From positions 517,476,852-517,540,851 of the forward strand of contig NC_053390.1 in the NCBI RefSeq assembly GCF_905171765.1: a stretch of 64,000 bases of DNA. The letters are read 5' to 3'. Below are positions 53,396-63,913 of this stretch, one piece after another. Made by a program: the position numbers and the translations under genes. Origin of the DNA: Bufo bufo. Its lineage: Eukaryota > Chordata > Amphibia > Anura > Bufonidae. The number at the start of each line of letters is the position of its first letter. Positions within the stretch are counted from its first letter, which is position 1. Under the pieces are notes generated by a model that was not told where the DNA came from, ran no database searches, and saw nothing but the letters and a program-made list of their open reading frames with translations.

Positions 53396-54205
53396 TTCCC
53401 CTGCTCTAGGGACATGGCTTGTAATGCTAGAGAAAGGACCAATTTTGAGTGGTACACATGATCAATTAAATATCATAGCAGAGAGAAATCTGGGCACTCT
53501 CAAGATAATCAGACCATAAAGAATTTATTACTACAGAAATAGATAAAATCCAAATTAATAAAATACAAATTCATGCAAACTCCGCTACCCATACACGTCC
53601 TAATCGATGCTCCTAAAAGACAGGAATATAAATGCCAACAAGAAAAATCCTAAAATACCCTAAAATATGGGGATAGATATAAAATCAAAAACAAGTAGCC
53701 ACAAGTAACAAAAGTAACAAAATATTGCTACAAATACAACAATACTGTCAATGAGGTAGATGGGTTACACTTGATATATAGTCCCAGACGTAATTGATAC
53801 TTTCAAAATATCCTGGGAAAAATCAATAAGTGTTCCTGGTGTGGTGTCACAAACTGTATCCTGTAAGTCAAATGCAAATAGTGTGTACATACACACAGAG
53901 AGCTAGCGGCGTCCCGCTATATGCTATCACCAGCGGCATCCCACTGGGGAAAACTTTCTCATGCTCCTTGTGACAGCCTGCCGGAAGAATCAGGACGGTC
54001 TTACCATGTAAGTAAATGTCCCAAAGGTGCTCGGCTCGGTGGTCCTGTGTTTTTCAGGCCAATACTCACGAGCGTCTCTCGTCTCCGTTCTCCCACAATG
54101 GTGTTTTTTTTGCCACGTGCAGCTAGACTCCGGGTCATATGGTTAGTCTTACGCTGTATGATTCAACTTCCCATTCGTGCGGCAGACGGTATTACAATCT
54201 ACAGC
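53396..54205. other. Non-coding; possible PLE-type or repeat DNA
   Basis: The start resembles reverse-oriented untranslated parts of retroelements (AATAAAATACAAATTCATGC, ATAAAGAATTTATTACTACA), but I see no protein motif or second arm. No gene. Confidence 0.3.
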
Positions 54206-54210
54206 AGGCT

Positions 54211-54870
54211 GGTCACACTACCAAGGTGGTGCAGTATCTAATATTTAGATACTGATTTCTACAATAGTCAATATCACGGTTAATAACAAACTACATATTT
54301 ATATATAAATGTGTGCAGTGCCATCTTGTGGATAGCAAATCTACATCACATATTTTCTGAGCAGCAAGTCACAGTGCTACTTTGAAAAAGGCACAAAGCG
54401 GGCTTTGTACTAGGTGGGGACACTAAGAGGGCATAACTACTGTGAATGGGGCTACTGGGGGCATAACTACCATTTTAGAGATGAAATGGACATAACTACT
54501 GTGAAGGAGACACTGGGGGACATTAATACTGTGCAGAGTGCACTACTGTGTGGGGGCAGAAAGGGACCATAACTTTGTGGGGGCACAAAGGAAGCGTACT
54601 CTTATCCAGATGCTGGATATCCTCCTGTGGTATGTCATTCCAAGCTCTTTGAACTTGGACCCCTAGTTCAGCCAAAGCGGTTGTTCTGTGCATGAGAGAT
54701 CTATCACCCCATCCAGTCACAAAGGATACCCAGCATCTGAGTAGAAGCCTGTTGAGCAGTAAGTTGAGATGCCACCCAGTATCAATGTAACCCTGCCTCA
54801 ACATATACCCTTCTGCAGAACTCAAAATAAAGGGCTGCACCACCTTGGTAGTGTGATCATTGACCAAAAA
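54211..54870 (-). repeat. Inverted-end repeat with a minisatellite and transposase tail
   Basis: GGTCACACTACCAAGGTGG (54211) and CACCACCTTGGTAGTGTGAT (54839) form inverted ends. Inside are a diverged minisatellite (GGGGCATAACTACTGTGA type, 54400-54590) and a reverse-strand frame (54523-54867) with ALAELGVQVQRAWNDIPQED, similar to the C-terminus of Tc1-like transposases (AW-x-x-IPQ). This suggests a Tc1-derived fragment fused to minisatellite DNA; confidence in the transposase reading is modest. Confidence 0.45.
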
Positions 54871-55110
54871 CCCCTAGCAGTTTACACTTTCTAAATCTCA
54901 TCTCAATCCAATTAAGTTTTCAAGGAGTTATTTTTTCATTTTCCAATAGTAGTAGTATTTATACATAGTTATTTGTATCTATTTTCAATTTTTATACTCT
55001 TTCTGGGTAATGTAGAGTACAATGCATCCAAAGCTGTACACAATGGGGGAGATTTACTAATCAACATGGGACAGAATTCTGCCTCTATTTGCACAAATAA
55101 AACTGGAATA
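54871..55110. other. No gene recognised
   Basis: A+T-rich DNA up to the TA of the next Tc1. Confidence 0.35.
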
Positions 55111-56519
55111 CAGTCAGGTCCATACATTTTGGGACATTGACACAATTCTAACATTTTGTCTCTATACACCATCACAATGGATTTGAAATGAAACGAACAA
55201 GGTGTGCTTTAACTGCAGACTTTAATTTGAGGGTATTTACATCCAAATCAGGTGAACAGTGTAGGAATTACAACAGTTTGCATATATGCCTCCCACTTGT
55301 TAAGGGACCAAAAGTAATGGGACATAATAATAATCATAAATCAAACTTTCACATTTTAATACTTGGTTGCAAATCCTTTGCAGTCAATTTCAGCCTGAAG
55401 TCTGGAATGCATAGATATCAGCAGACACTGGGTTTCATCCCTGGTGATGCTCTGCCAGGCCTCTACTGCAACTGTCTTCAGTTCCTGTTTGTTCTTGGGG
55501 CATTTTCCCTTCAGTTTTGTCTTCAGCAAGTGAAATGCATGCTCAATCGGATTCAGGTCAGGTGATTGACTTGGCCATTGCATAACATTTCACTTCTTTC
55601 CCTTAAAAAAACTCTTTGGTTGCTTTTGCAGTATGCTTTGGGTCATTGTCCATCTGCACTGTGAAGCGCCGTCCAGTGAGTTCTGAAGCATTTGGCTGAA
55701 TATGAGCAGATAATATTGCCCGAAACACTTCAGAATTCATCCTGCTGCTTTTGTCAGCAGTCACATTATCAATAAATACAAAAGAACCAGTTCCATTGGC
55801 AGCCATACATGCCCATGCCATGACACTACCAGCACCATGCTTCACTGATGAGGTGGTATGCTTAGGATCATGAGCAGTTCCTTTCCCTCTCAATACTCCT
55901 CTCTTCCCATCACTCTGGTACAAGTTGATCTTGGTCTCATCTGACTATAGGATGTTGTTCCAGAACTGTGAAGGCTTTTTTAGATGTTGTTTGGCAAACT
56001 CTAATCTGGCCTTCCTGTTTTTGAGGCTCACCAATGGTTTACATCTTGTGGTGAACCCTCTGTATTAACTCTGGTGAAGTCTTCTCTTGATTGTTGACTT
56101 TGACACACATACACCTACCCAGGGACGTGCACAGACATTTTGAAGGGCAGGGGCTTAAGTAAAAAAAAAAGGGCGCTTGTCATAATTTCAAAAAATTGTG
56201 GTGGCTGACAGAAAACAGTGTGGTGCTTATAGAACAGACTACACTGTGTAGAGGTATACTGTATATTGTGTGGCACAGTGTATGCTATATGTGTATAACA
56301 AACATATTTCACATTAAAACTTACAATTACTTGGCTTGGCCCTTGGGGATCTCGGACGCCACTTCAACACTTTGGCCGGGGGCTCGGTGGAGCTGATGTG
56401 TTTTATCCTAATGAGAAAGATTTCATAATAAGGATTTGGTAGAAGGGGCAGAGGGATAGCAGAGCAGGGAGAGGCTGGTGCTGCTACTAGGGGGTCATAC
56501 CATGGGGGAGTAATAAAGC

Positions 56520-57030
56520 CCACCATAATGCCCCCCCCCCAGTAGAAATAACTCTCCTTATAATAGATAGTGCAAAAAATACCCCCTTGTAATGCCCCCA
56601 GTTGAGCTAATGTTCCATTAGTGTCCCCCATAATGTGCCAGTATAAAATACCCCTATATAGTGCCCCCAGTAAATTCCCCATAGTGCTCCTCTCCCCCCT
56701 TCCTCCTAGTGCCCCCATAATGAACCAGTATAAAAATGCCCCATATATAGTGCCCCAGTAGATGCCCTCAGTGTCCCCCATAGTTTGCAAGCATAAAATA
56801 CCCTTTCTTAGGGCCCCCCAGAGATGACCCTATAGTACTCCTCTCCCTCCTTCCCCATAGTACCCACCATAATGTCCACCAGTATAAAATGCCACTGTAC
56901 AGAGCCCTCCATATAACATACCCCTCAGTAAATGCCCCTATAGTGCTCACCAATAATGTGCTAGCAAGAAGTGCCCCCATAGTGCCACCTAATAATGAGC
57001 CAGTAAAAAGTGACCCAATGATGCTCTCCG
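56520..57030. repeat. Diverged minisatellite, CCCCCATAATG type
   Basis: Words such as AGTGCCCCCAGTAAAT, CCCCATAATGTGCCAGTATA and AAATGCCCC recur every 40-60 bases inside the hAT MITE. The unit has decayed. The long reverse frame is not a gene. Confidence 0.65.
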
Positions 57031-57114
57031 GCTTTAATGTCACATTTCTCCCCCTCCATGTCACATCACCCCCTCCTTTTTACATCACCCCCTTCGTGTC
57101 ACATTTCTCGCCCC

Positions 57115-57540
57115 CTCCATGGAAGCACTCCCCCCCAATGGCACATTTATCCCCCTCCTTGGACCTGGCAGCAGAACATCTTACTTCCACCCCCCCAATG
57201 GCACATTTCTCCCCCTCCATGGGTCTGGCAGGAGGACATCTTCCTGCCAATGGCACATTTCTCCCCCTGCCCATGAGCCTGGCAGGAGGACATCTCCCCC
57301 CCCCAATGGCACATTTCCCCCCCATGGGCCCGGCAGGAGGACATCTTTCATCGCCCCCAATGGCGCATTTATCGCCCTCCCCATGGGCCTGGCAGGGGGA
57401 CATCATCTTTCCCCCCTCCCCCCAATGGGACATTTCTCCCCCTCCCCATGAGCCTGGCAGGAGGACATCTGCTCTCCCCCCAATGGCACATTTCTCCCCC
57501 TCCCCATGGGCCTGGCAGGAGGACATCTTCCACCCCCCCC
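57115..57540. repeat. Minisatellite, unit about 50-60 bases
   Basis: CCCCCAATGGCACATTTCTC, CCCATGGGCCTGGCAGGAGG and ACATCT repeat seven or eight times with length variation. Several frames on both strands remain open, one of 301 codons, producing apparent proline/histidine-rich proteins. They have no start context or domain and are not genes. Confidence 0.85.
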
Positions 57541-58876
57541 CCGTTCATTTTTCCAACCAACCCCCTCCAGTGGCAGTGGCACTCACAGTTTACAAGCACC
57601 GCAAGACACAAGCTCACTCTGCTCACAGACCGGTGACTGTAAGCTCAGCTCCACTGCTCCAGACAGGCTCCCTGCTCGCCACGCCGCCACACGTGACCAA
57701 TGACCTCGCTGACTGCAGCACTGAACACTGCAGCTTGAAAGCGCCGCAAGGTCCCGACACGCGCGGACTGGGCGGGCGCACGCACGGCACTTGAGTAAGT
57801 GGGGGGGAAAAAAAGGGGCCAGGGGCAGAAGGGGGCAGGGGCTCAAGCCCCCTTTGAGCCCTATGTGTGCACGTCCCTGCACCTACCTCCTGGAGAGTGT
57901 TCTTGGTCTAGCCAACTGTTGTGAAGGGTGCTTTCTTCACCAGGGAAAGAATTCTTTGGTCATCCACCACAGTTGTTTTCTGTGGTCTTCCAGGTCTTTT
58001 GGTGTTGCTGAGCTCCCCGATGCGTTCCTTCTTTTTAAGAATGTTCCAAACAGTTGTTTTGGCCACGCCTAATGTTTTTGCTATCTCTCTGATGGGTTTG
58101 TTTTGTTTTTTCAGCCTAATAAAGTTTGCTTCACTGATAGTGACAGCTCTTTGGATCTCATCTTGAGAGTTGACAGATTCCAGATTCCAAATGCAAATAG
58201 CACACTTGAAATGAACTCTGGACCTTTTATCTGCTCATTGTAATTGGGATAATGAGGGAATAACACACACCTGGCCATGGAACAGCTGCAAAACCAATTG
58301 TCCATGGAACAAGTGGGAGGCACATATGCAAACTGTTGTAATTACTACACCGTTCACCTGATTTGGATGTAAATACCTTCAAATTAAAGCTGACAGTCTG
58401 CAGTTAAAGCACATCTTGTTTGTTTCATTCCAAATCCATTGTGGTGGTGTATAGAGCCAAAAATGTTACAATTGTGTCGATGTCCCAATATTTATGGACC
58501 TGCCTGTATATGCTTTGTGTCACATTTATCAGGCTACTTTACATCTGCGCTTTTTCTTTTCCAGTATTAAGATCCATTCATTGTCAATGGGGACAAAACT
58601 GAACGGAACGCACCAGAAAGCAATGGCCGGATTGGGGGGGGGGGGGGGGGTGAAGCCCTTTAGGGGAGGCCCCCATGACGGGGGGTTTGGTTAGGGAGCC
58701 CCAGAGTTCGTGGGATTGGAGGGCGAGGTTAGAGGGGGGAGGGGTCTAAAGGGTGAGCAAAGGGTTAGGATAGGTCAGTTTAAGCTAAGGGGGAGGAGTT
58801 AAGGGGTTAAATACTGCAGGGAAGAAGCAGGGAGCCATTTTAGGTGAGAAGGAAGCTGGCAATACCTGTGGAGATC

Positions 58877-59728
58877 ATGGAGCAGTTAGAGGCGGCAATT
58901 CGCGACTTACGGGCAGCAGCGGAGGTGAGAGGCTCGGCATGGGCCCAGGAGCAAGTGCAGCCTCACCCACCTGTTGTACGGCCGTGGCGGGCCCGGCCGC
59001 CGGCACGCTTTTCCCCATCCTCTTCCCCCCCTCGGGCTCAGTGCCGTATCCAGAGCCCCTTGCGGGACCCTCCACGTCGGGTGCCTCTGGTGCCAGCTTC
59101 ATCCAGGCCCCGACGTGGGAGGAATCCTACCTGTAGGCGGAGCCCCGGGGGTGGCCAGGCCCGGCCATCTCCTTCATTGAGCGGTGACATCGGGGGAGCG
59201 GGACCTGGCACAGCGGGCGCCTCTGTAACTCCGGGCACGGAAGCGGCCCCTCGCGGGGCTGCTGCAAGTATGGTGGCCGGTGGCAGCAGGCCCCAGGATC
59301 CAAGTAGGGAGAGAAGCTCCGCCCCCAGGAGCACGTGCGAGGCAGTGATTAACCCCAGCATCCCTGGTCTGTTCGGGGCCAGGGGACACGAGACAGCAGG
59401 ATCCAGCAGGAGTCCAGATGCAAGGCCAGCAGTGGGGACATGCTGCGGATTTGGTTCCTGCCTTGCCAGGAGGCAAGGTGAAGACCTGAATTACAGCTCC
59501 ATCGGCCAGCCAGAAGATGACGTTCCTGGTCCCAGCATGCCCAGGGGACAGCAGGATGATGGCGGTGTCACGGGATCGGACGGTGCAGCGCAGAGGAGAG
59601 GTCATCCAGATTCAGGACTTGAGGCTGATGGGCACACAGCACCCAGGCAGCCAGGTGAGATTGCTTGGGGACCACTTGCGCAGGTAGTGCAGGGTATGGG
59701 GGCTAAGGGGGGAGTGGCCCCCAGTTAG
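58877..59728 (+). pseudogene. YR-retroelement gag-like N-terminal region
   Basis: Starting at MEQLEAAIRDLRAAAEVRGS the frame is Pro/Arg/Gly-rich. From about 58939 another frame (MGPGASAASPTCCTAV, AGPSTSGASGASFIQAPTWE) looks more like a natural proline-rich gag, so a shift probably occurred. No catalytic domain is expected here. The call rests on its position ahead of the Cys/His tail. Confidence 0.5.
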
Positions 59729-59783
59729 ATTTAAGCAAGGGCCTGGGTCAACTTTTGGGGGGATTGGCGGGGCTGGTGGCTAG

Positions 59784-60659
59784 TTGGGGGATGAGCGGGG
59801 GGCACCTTTGCAGGCCTGGGGTGTGCAGGGCTTAGCGGGAAGCGGGGGGTTGGTAGGGGAGCAGCGGCGGGGGTTACCAGGCATAGGGGTGTCAGTGCAG
59901 ACGCAGGTGGGGGCGGATGTGGAGGAAGATAATGTGCGGGTGGACGATAAGGCAAAAGGGGAGGTTTACGTCTGTTTTGAGGGTCCGTTGGGGGCGCATT
60001 TGAAGCCCGAGGTTAGGGAGCGGATTTGGAAGGGAGACTATGTTGAGATATTTTCCCTGCTTCCCTTGGAACGTTTCAATTTGGACAGAGTACGCAGGGA
60101 CGAGGGTAAAAAAGAGGAAGAGGAGAAACGCAGTTTTAGATTGATACCACAGACGTTTGCAAATTGGTTGCAGGCGTTCGCGATATTGGCTAGCGTGATC
60201 GGGGAAAAGGCGCCGGAGGCTTGTTCGGGCCTTTTTTGTTATTTGGACGCAATTGGTGAGGCTTACCGGGTATACGGGGGAGTTGCTTGGTTAAGATATG
60301 ATGAGCAGTTCCGTCAGCGGAAAGCCGTGCGTCCGGAAATACGGTGGGACCACAAGGATATTGCACTGTGGTTAAAAGTTACAGCTCCGGTTCGGTCTGG
60401 GCAGCCCTTTCGAGGGGAGGGGAGCAGTGGGGAGACGCTCAATACAGCAGCAGCCTCAGCTAAGGGCTTGTGTTTCGCCTTTAATGATGTAAATTGTCGG
60501 TTCGGGGTTAAATGTAAATTTAAACACAAATGTTCGGGTTGTGAGGGAAATCATGGGGCGGTGAGATGTTTTAGAAGCGGGAAGCAAAGAGGGGCGGATG
60601 TTAATGGAAAAGAGGGTGACACCGGGGTGGCTGGTAAAGATGCAGCCTTATCTAGATAG
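59784..60659 (+). pseudogene. YR-retroelement gag, C-terminal part
   Basis: A 291-codon frame carries a helical middle (LKPEVRERIWKGDYVEIFSL, ERFNLDRVRRDEGK) and RPEIRWDHKDIALWLKV, then a Cys/His cluster (LCFAFNDVNCRFGVKCKFKH, KCSGCEGNHGAVRCF) that looks like a nucleic-acid-binding zinc motif at the end of gag. The upstream join with the earlier frame is uncertain. Confidence 0.7.
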
Positions 60660-60688
60660 GTACCCCGATAGAGAAGCAGCGGTGTTGT

Positions 60689-61242
60689 TTGGGTCAGGGT
60701 TTTCGGAGGGTTTTAGGATTCCGTTTGTGCCAGGAGGGGTCTGTGTTGCTCAGGAGGAATTTGCAGTCAGCTAGGGAGCATCCGGAAGTGGTGGGAGAGA
60801 AGCTGGGGAAGGAGGTGTCGCTGGGGCGGATGGCGGGCCCGTTTCCGGAGCCGCCCATTTTTAATTTGCGGGTGTCACCATTGGGAGTTGTACCCAAAAA
60901 AGAGGCGAATAAGTTTCGCCTTATCCATCACCTGTCGTGAGGGGCTCCTCAGTCAATGACGGTATTGACCCTGCGGTTTGTTCAGTGGTTTATACGTCGT
61001 TTGATGCGGCCGTGGGTTGGGTAAAGCGTTTTGGAAACGGTGCTCTGATGGCAAAAACGGACATCGAGGCGGCGTTTAGGTTGCTGCCGGTTCATCCTGA
61101 GTGTCAACATTTGTTGGGGTGTTTTTGGGATGTGGGGTTTTTTGTAGATCGTTGTTTACCCATAGGGTGTTCGCTGTCGTGTGCCTACTTCGAAACGTTC
61201 AGCTCGTTTTTGAAATGGGCAGTCGTTGGCGTTTGGTTTTAG
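60689..61242 (+). pseudogene. YR-retroelement reverse transcriptase, partial
   Basis: The first frame (to 60940) includes LGKEVSLGRMAGPFPEPPIF, NLRVSPLGVVPKKEANKFRL and IHHLS, the entry part of a DIRS/Ngaro reverse transcriptase. A small deletion at 60938-60945 (expected about four or five more bases) shifts the frame; the next (60937-61242) holds GSSVNDGIDPAV, motif A in MAKTDIEAAFRLLPVHP, and LPIGCSLSCAYFETF. The YLDD-type box and everything to the recombinase are deleted near 61240. It is dead. Confidence 0.85.
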
Positions 61243-61309
61243 GTTACGGCGAATGGTTGATATTACAAAGTCGTTTTTGGTGGTTCAGGCACTGAAAGGG
61301 TGGTGAAGG

Positions 61310-61888
61310 ATGGGGACGGGGGTGGATGGTAGGAGGCCAGTGTCGTTCGTGTTATTGGTTCAGCTGGGGAGTCAATTACGGGGGGTTTGTAGTTCAGAGT
61401 GGGAAGTCCGGTTGTTTCGTTTGGCATTCTCTTTAGCGTTTTTTGGAGCAATGCGGTTGGGTGAACTGGTTTGTCCATCGGTGAGCAGGGTGGGGGGGCT
61501 TTTGAGGGAAGATGTGGAGTTTGTGATCCGTCGGTCAAAGACGGATGTGGCGGGTCGGGGTCGGAGAGTGGTGCTTTTCAGGATTGGGGGTTGTGATATG
61601 TGCCCTGTTCAATGTCTCCAGGACTATGGGGCGGGGATTGTTGGGGCGTCGCCCCCTTTGTTGGTGCACACCGATGGCACTTTGTTATCCCGTTTTCAGT
61701 TTTCAGCGGTATTTGATAAGTGTTTGAACCGGGTGGGGTTGGAAAGGGAGGGGTACTCCAGCCACTCCTTTAGGATTGGGGCGGCAACGGAAGCGGCAAG
61801 GTTGGGCCTGGGAGAAGAGGTTATCAAGCGGATTGGGCGTTGGGAATCGGCTCGGTTTCGGTCTTACGTTCGATTAGATCGCTTATAG
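61310..61888 (+). pseudogene. Tyrosine recombinase of the YR retroelement
   Basis: A 192-codon open frame has all recognisable catalytic residues of the tyrosine-recombinase fold: Arg49 in AMRLGELV, His152-x-x-Arg155 in SHSFRIGAAT, Trp178 in GRWES and Tyr186 in RFRSYVRL. This enzyme would join the circular cDNA to the chromosome by strand exchange. The frame starts after a TGA just upstream (about 61278), so the original N-terminus, probably 60 or more residues, is cut off. The catalytic core is intact, but the gene as a whole cannot be expressed normally. Confidence 0.85.
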
Positions 61889-61900
61889 GAGTTTCGTGGG

Positions 61901-62545
61901 AATGGGAAGTTTGTAGGATGGGGGATTGATGCTGACTACGGCATCTATGGGGATAAACGGCCAAGATCGGTGCCAGCACCGATTTAGGCCGTAGCAGCAG
62001 AGCGTCAGCTGTAAGTTACAGCAGACAGTCTCTGCTGATGGCAGCGGCTATGTTCCTGAGCCGCTGCCATCACAGCTGTAAGTTACAGCAGACAGTCTCT
62101 GCTGATGGCAGCGGCTACGTTCCTGAGCCGCTGCCATCACAGCCGGCAGAGAGGACATTGCAGCAGGGGGCATCTGGGGGGCGATGGGGGACAATGTCCA
62201 CAAGTGGGGGGCACATGAATTTATCAGGGGCACGGTGGCAGTCATGTCTGATTTTAGCCTGCGATCTCCAGCGTGGAGATCACAGTCTGAAATCGGTACT
62301 TTTCTCAATGAAGCGCTCCGATTGGATAGTCTGAAGAGACTGACCATCCGGAGCGCTTGCCGGCAAGGGACCACTCTGATTGGTCCCTTGCCGACTTCTC
62401 CGGTGTGTCTGCTCTCCTGGAGAGGGGAGACTCCGGGGCTGTGACACCTTATAGTGTCACAGCCCCAGAAAGCAAATTGGACGTGACTGCACGTCCAAAT
62501 GCAGAAAGTCACTTACAGTAACGTCCAAATGCGTGAAAGGGTTAA
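61901..62545. repeat. TTAA-type repeat fragment with 67-bp tandem duplication
   Basis: A 67-base unit (CAGCTGTAAGTTACAGCAGA, CAGTCTCTGCTGATGGCAGC, TTCCTGAGCCGCTGCCATCA) occurs twice in a row from 62006 to 62139. Each unit is itself partly palindromic (GATGGCAGCGGCT and AGCCGCTGCCATC). A hairpin GGGCTGTGACACC / GTGTCACAGCCC lies at 62437-62466. The right end AAATGCGTGAAAGGGTTAA resembles other TTAA-repeat ends. Confidence 0.65.
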
Positions 62546-62704
62546 TTATCATTACGGAAACATTTTTGCTGATCCATGACGGATCCAGCAAAAACGCAGA
62601 TGTGAAAGTAGCCTGAAATTGTTTTAGACACTTCTCAATCCTTTTTCTCATCTCATAAGGGGAGCGACTTTATGGGTAATGGGAAGTGGATTAAATGTGC
62701 TGCC

Positions 62705-63215
62705 ATGTACAAAAAAATCCAACAAATAGGTGGTGTAATATTAGATTAGACAGTTATAAGCTGTCCCAGATTTATCATCCAACATCAGCCACTGTGATAA
62801 ATCTGGTGCAGTTTAAGGCTGGGGCTACACAGTGATGTGTTTCATGGCAGCAAATCTCAGAAAAGTCACGCAACCAAAAACATTTCTGCAACTTGTCTGC
62901 AACTCGCTGTCGCACAACTATACTAGATCTGTGATTTGATTGTGAAAAGAGTCAAATTGCAGAAAAGTCCCAGGCAAGTAGCAATCATACACGACTTGCA
63001 TTGTGGCCTAGGATGCACATGTAACTTGTGACCAAAAATCAAACAATGTTGAATCTTTTGCAATTGTTGCATGTATCGTAAACCCATTAATAATCATTAG
63101 ATGTGATGTTGCAATGCAACATCATGATCTTCATGTCGCACAACAGGTTCACCATTCGCCATGTAGCATTATTTTTAGTATTTTAAATGTGGGCCAATGG
63201 AGAAGATGTATGAAA
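62705..63215. repeat. Dispersed repeats, second copy of 7088-7190
   Basis: At 62705-62817 the phrases AATCCAACAAATAGGTGGTG and CACTGTGATAAATCTGGTG match the repeat near 7.1 kb. From 62818 to about 63180 GGCTGGGGCTACACAGTGAT starts another dispersed repeat that seems cut on the right. Confidence 0.5.
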
Positions 63216-63219
63216 TTGC

Positions 63220-63546
63220 CTTAAAGGGAATCTGTCTCCAGTTTTATGTTGCCCTAATTCTTAAATCCTAACAGCTGCAGCACACCCAATGAGTCCTTAT
63301 ATTCATGAGCTCGCGGCTGTCCCGTCTCCACTGCTGCTGATTGACAGTTTTTTCCCAAGTGAAATCAGCAGCAGAGGGGGGGCAGAGTCGGGAGCTCATC
63401 AATATTCAGGACTCATTGGCTTTCGCTAGAGATGTTCAATACAGGATTTTACTAAGAAAGTGACTATTTTTTTTTGTTGTTAAGGGGGTGACTAGTTTTT
63501 GCTGTCCTTAGTTAAGACACCATAAAATTGGTGACAGATTCCCGTT
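63220..63546. mobile_element. MITE, same family as 8480-9223
   Basis: AAAGGGAATCTGTCTCCAGT and TTTTATGTTGCCCTAATTC at the left are answered by AAATTGGTGACAGATTCCC at the right, and the core pair CAATGAGTCCTTATATTCAT / ATATTCAGGACTCATTG mirrors the family at 8480-9223. About 330 bases. Confidence 0.7.
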
Positions 63547-63913
63547 GAAGAAAATCTGTCTCAACTTTTATTTCATGTTCTGCATTTGAAAAATTAAAGC
63601 TGCACTTTCATTGGTCAAGCATGCAACAATGGGCAAGAATGACTGTTTTTTTAGTTCATACAGTTTTATAAATGTGTCCCAATATTCTATGTGGGGTCAT
63701 ATAGAAGTAAACTTTTGGAGCCTCGTTAAACAGTTTTGAAAATTATCTAGAAAACAGGACACGGTTAAATAATGGCAAGTGGCAGTTTTTAGTGCAAAAT
63801 ACTGGTCTAAAGTAAATAAGTAAGTAAGGAGGTAGTCTACAGATGTGAAAGTATCTAGCATGCCCCAAAATGCATCAAATCTATTAAATTCCATGTGCCA
63901 CTCATATACTTAC
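63547..63913. other. No gene recognised
   Basis: A+T-rich DNA with possible remnants of a MITE (ACTGGTCTAAAGTAAATAAG). No coding feature. Confidence 0.35.

Larger units (their letters stand above)
56120..57879. mobile_element. hAT-type MITE with perfect 8-base duplication
   Basis: CACCTACC occurs at 56112-56119 and 57880-57887. The element starts CAGGGACGTGCACAGACATT and ends TGTGTGCACGTCCCTG, a clear inverted terminus of hAT type (CAGGG). Inside are two minisatellite zones and no transposase. The exact 8-base target duplication makes the call strong. Confidence 0.92.
55356..58161 (-). pseudogene. Tc1-type transposase, interrupted
   Basis: The N-terminus at 58161 reads MRSKELSLSVKQTLLG and then stops; frameshifted pieces give REIAKTLGVAKTTVWNILKK (helix-turn-helix) and GELSNTKRPGRPQKTTVVDD. 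After the hAT insert, 55603-55923 encodes KHGAGSVMAWACMAANGTGS and QMDNDPKHTAKATKEFF with the second Asp. The C-terminus (55356-55583) carries QSPDLNPIEHAFHLLKTKLK with the Glu. Stops and shifts occur in the N-terminal half and at FF. Non-functional. Confidence 0.85.
55111..58506 (-). mobile_element. Tc1/mariner element split by a hAT MITE
   Basis: The ends CAGTCAGGTCCATACATTTT and (complement) CAGGCAGGTCCATAAATATT are flanked by TA on both sides. Removing the 1760-base hAT insert and one copy of its 8-base duplication leaves about 1.63 kb, the length of a complete Tc1. The transposase gene on the - strand is split at 56120. Confidence 0.92.
58640..61900 (+). mobile_element. DIRS/Ngaro-type tyrosine-recombinase retroelement, deleted
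   Basis: In order, + strand, lie a proline-rich gag-like region, a Cys/His gag tail, a partial reverse transcriptase and a tyrosine recombinase. That order and the recombinase are particular to YR retrotransposons. RNase H and the second half of the reverse transcriptase are missing. GAGTTCGTGGGATTGG (58705) and GAGTTTCGTGGGAATGG (61888) are weakly similar and might be remnants of split repeats. Composition is G-rich, unlike the A+T-rich neighbourhood. Confidence 0.82.
58530..62614. mobile_element. MITE split by a DIRS/Ngaro-like element
   Basis: The left tip CAGGCTACTTTACATCTGCG and the right tip CGCAGATGTGAAAGTAGCCTG are inverted repeats 4.1 kb apart. The space is filled mainly by the retroelement at about 58640-61900 and by other repeats at 61900-62545. 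This reads as an older MITE into which younger DNA inserted, though the borders between parts are not sharp. Confidence 0.55.

Noticed and set aside
56889..57794. 301-residue proline/histidine-rich frame
   Set aside because: It reads a minisatellite inside a hAT MITE; overlapping frames on both strands are equally open.
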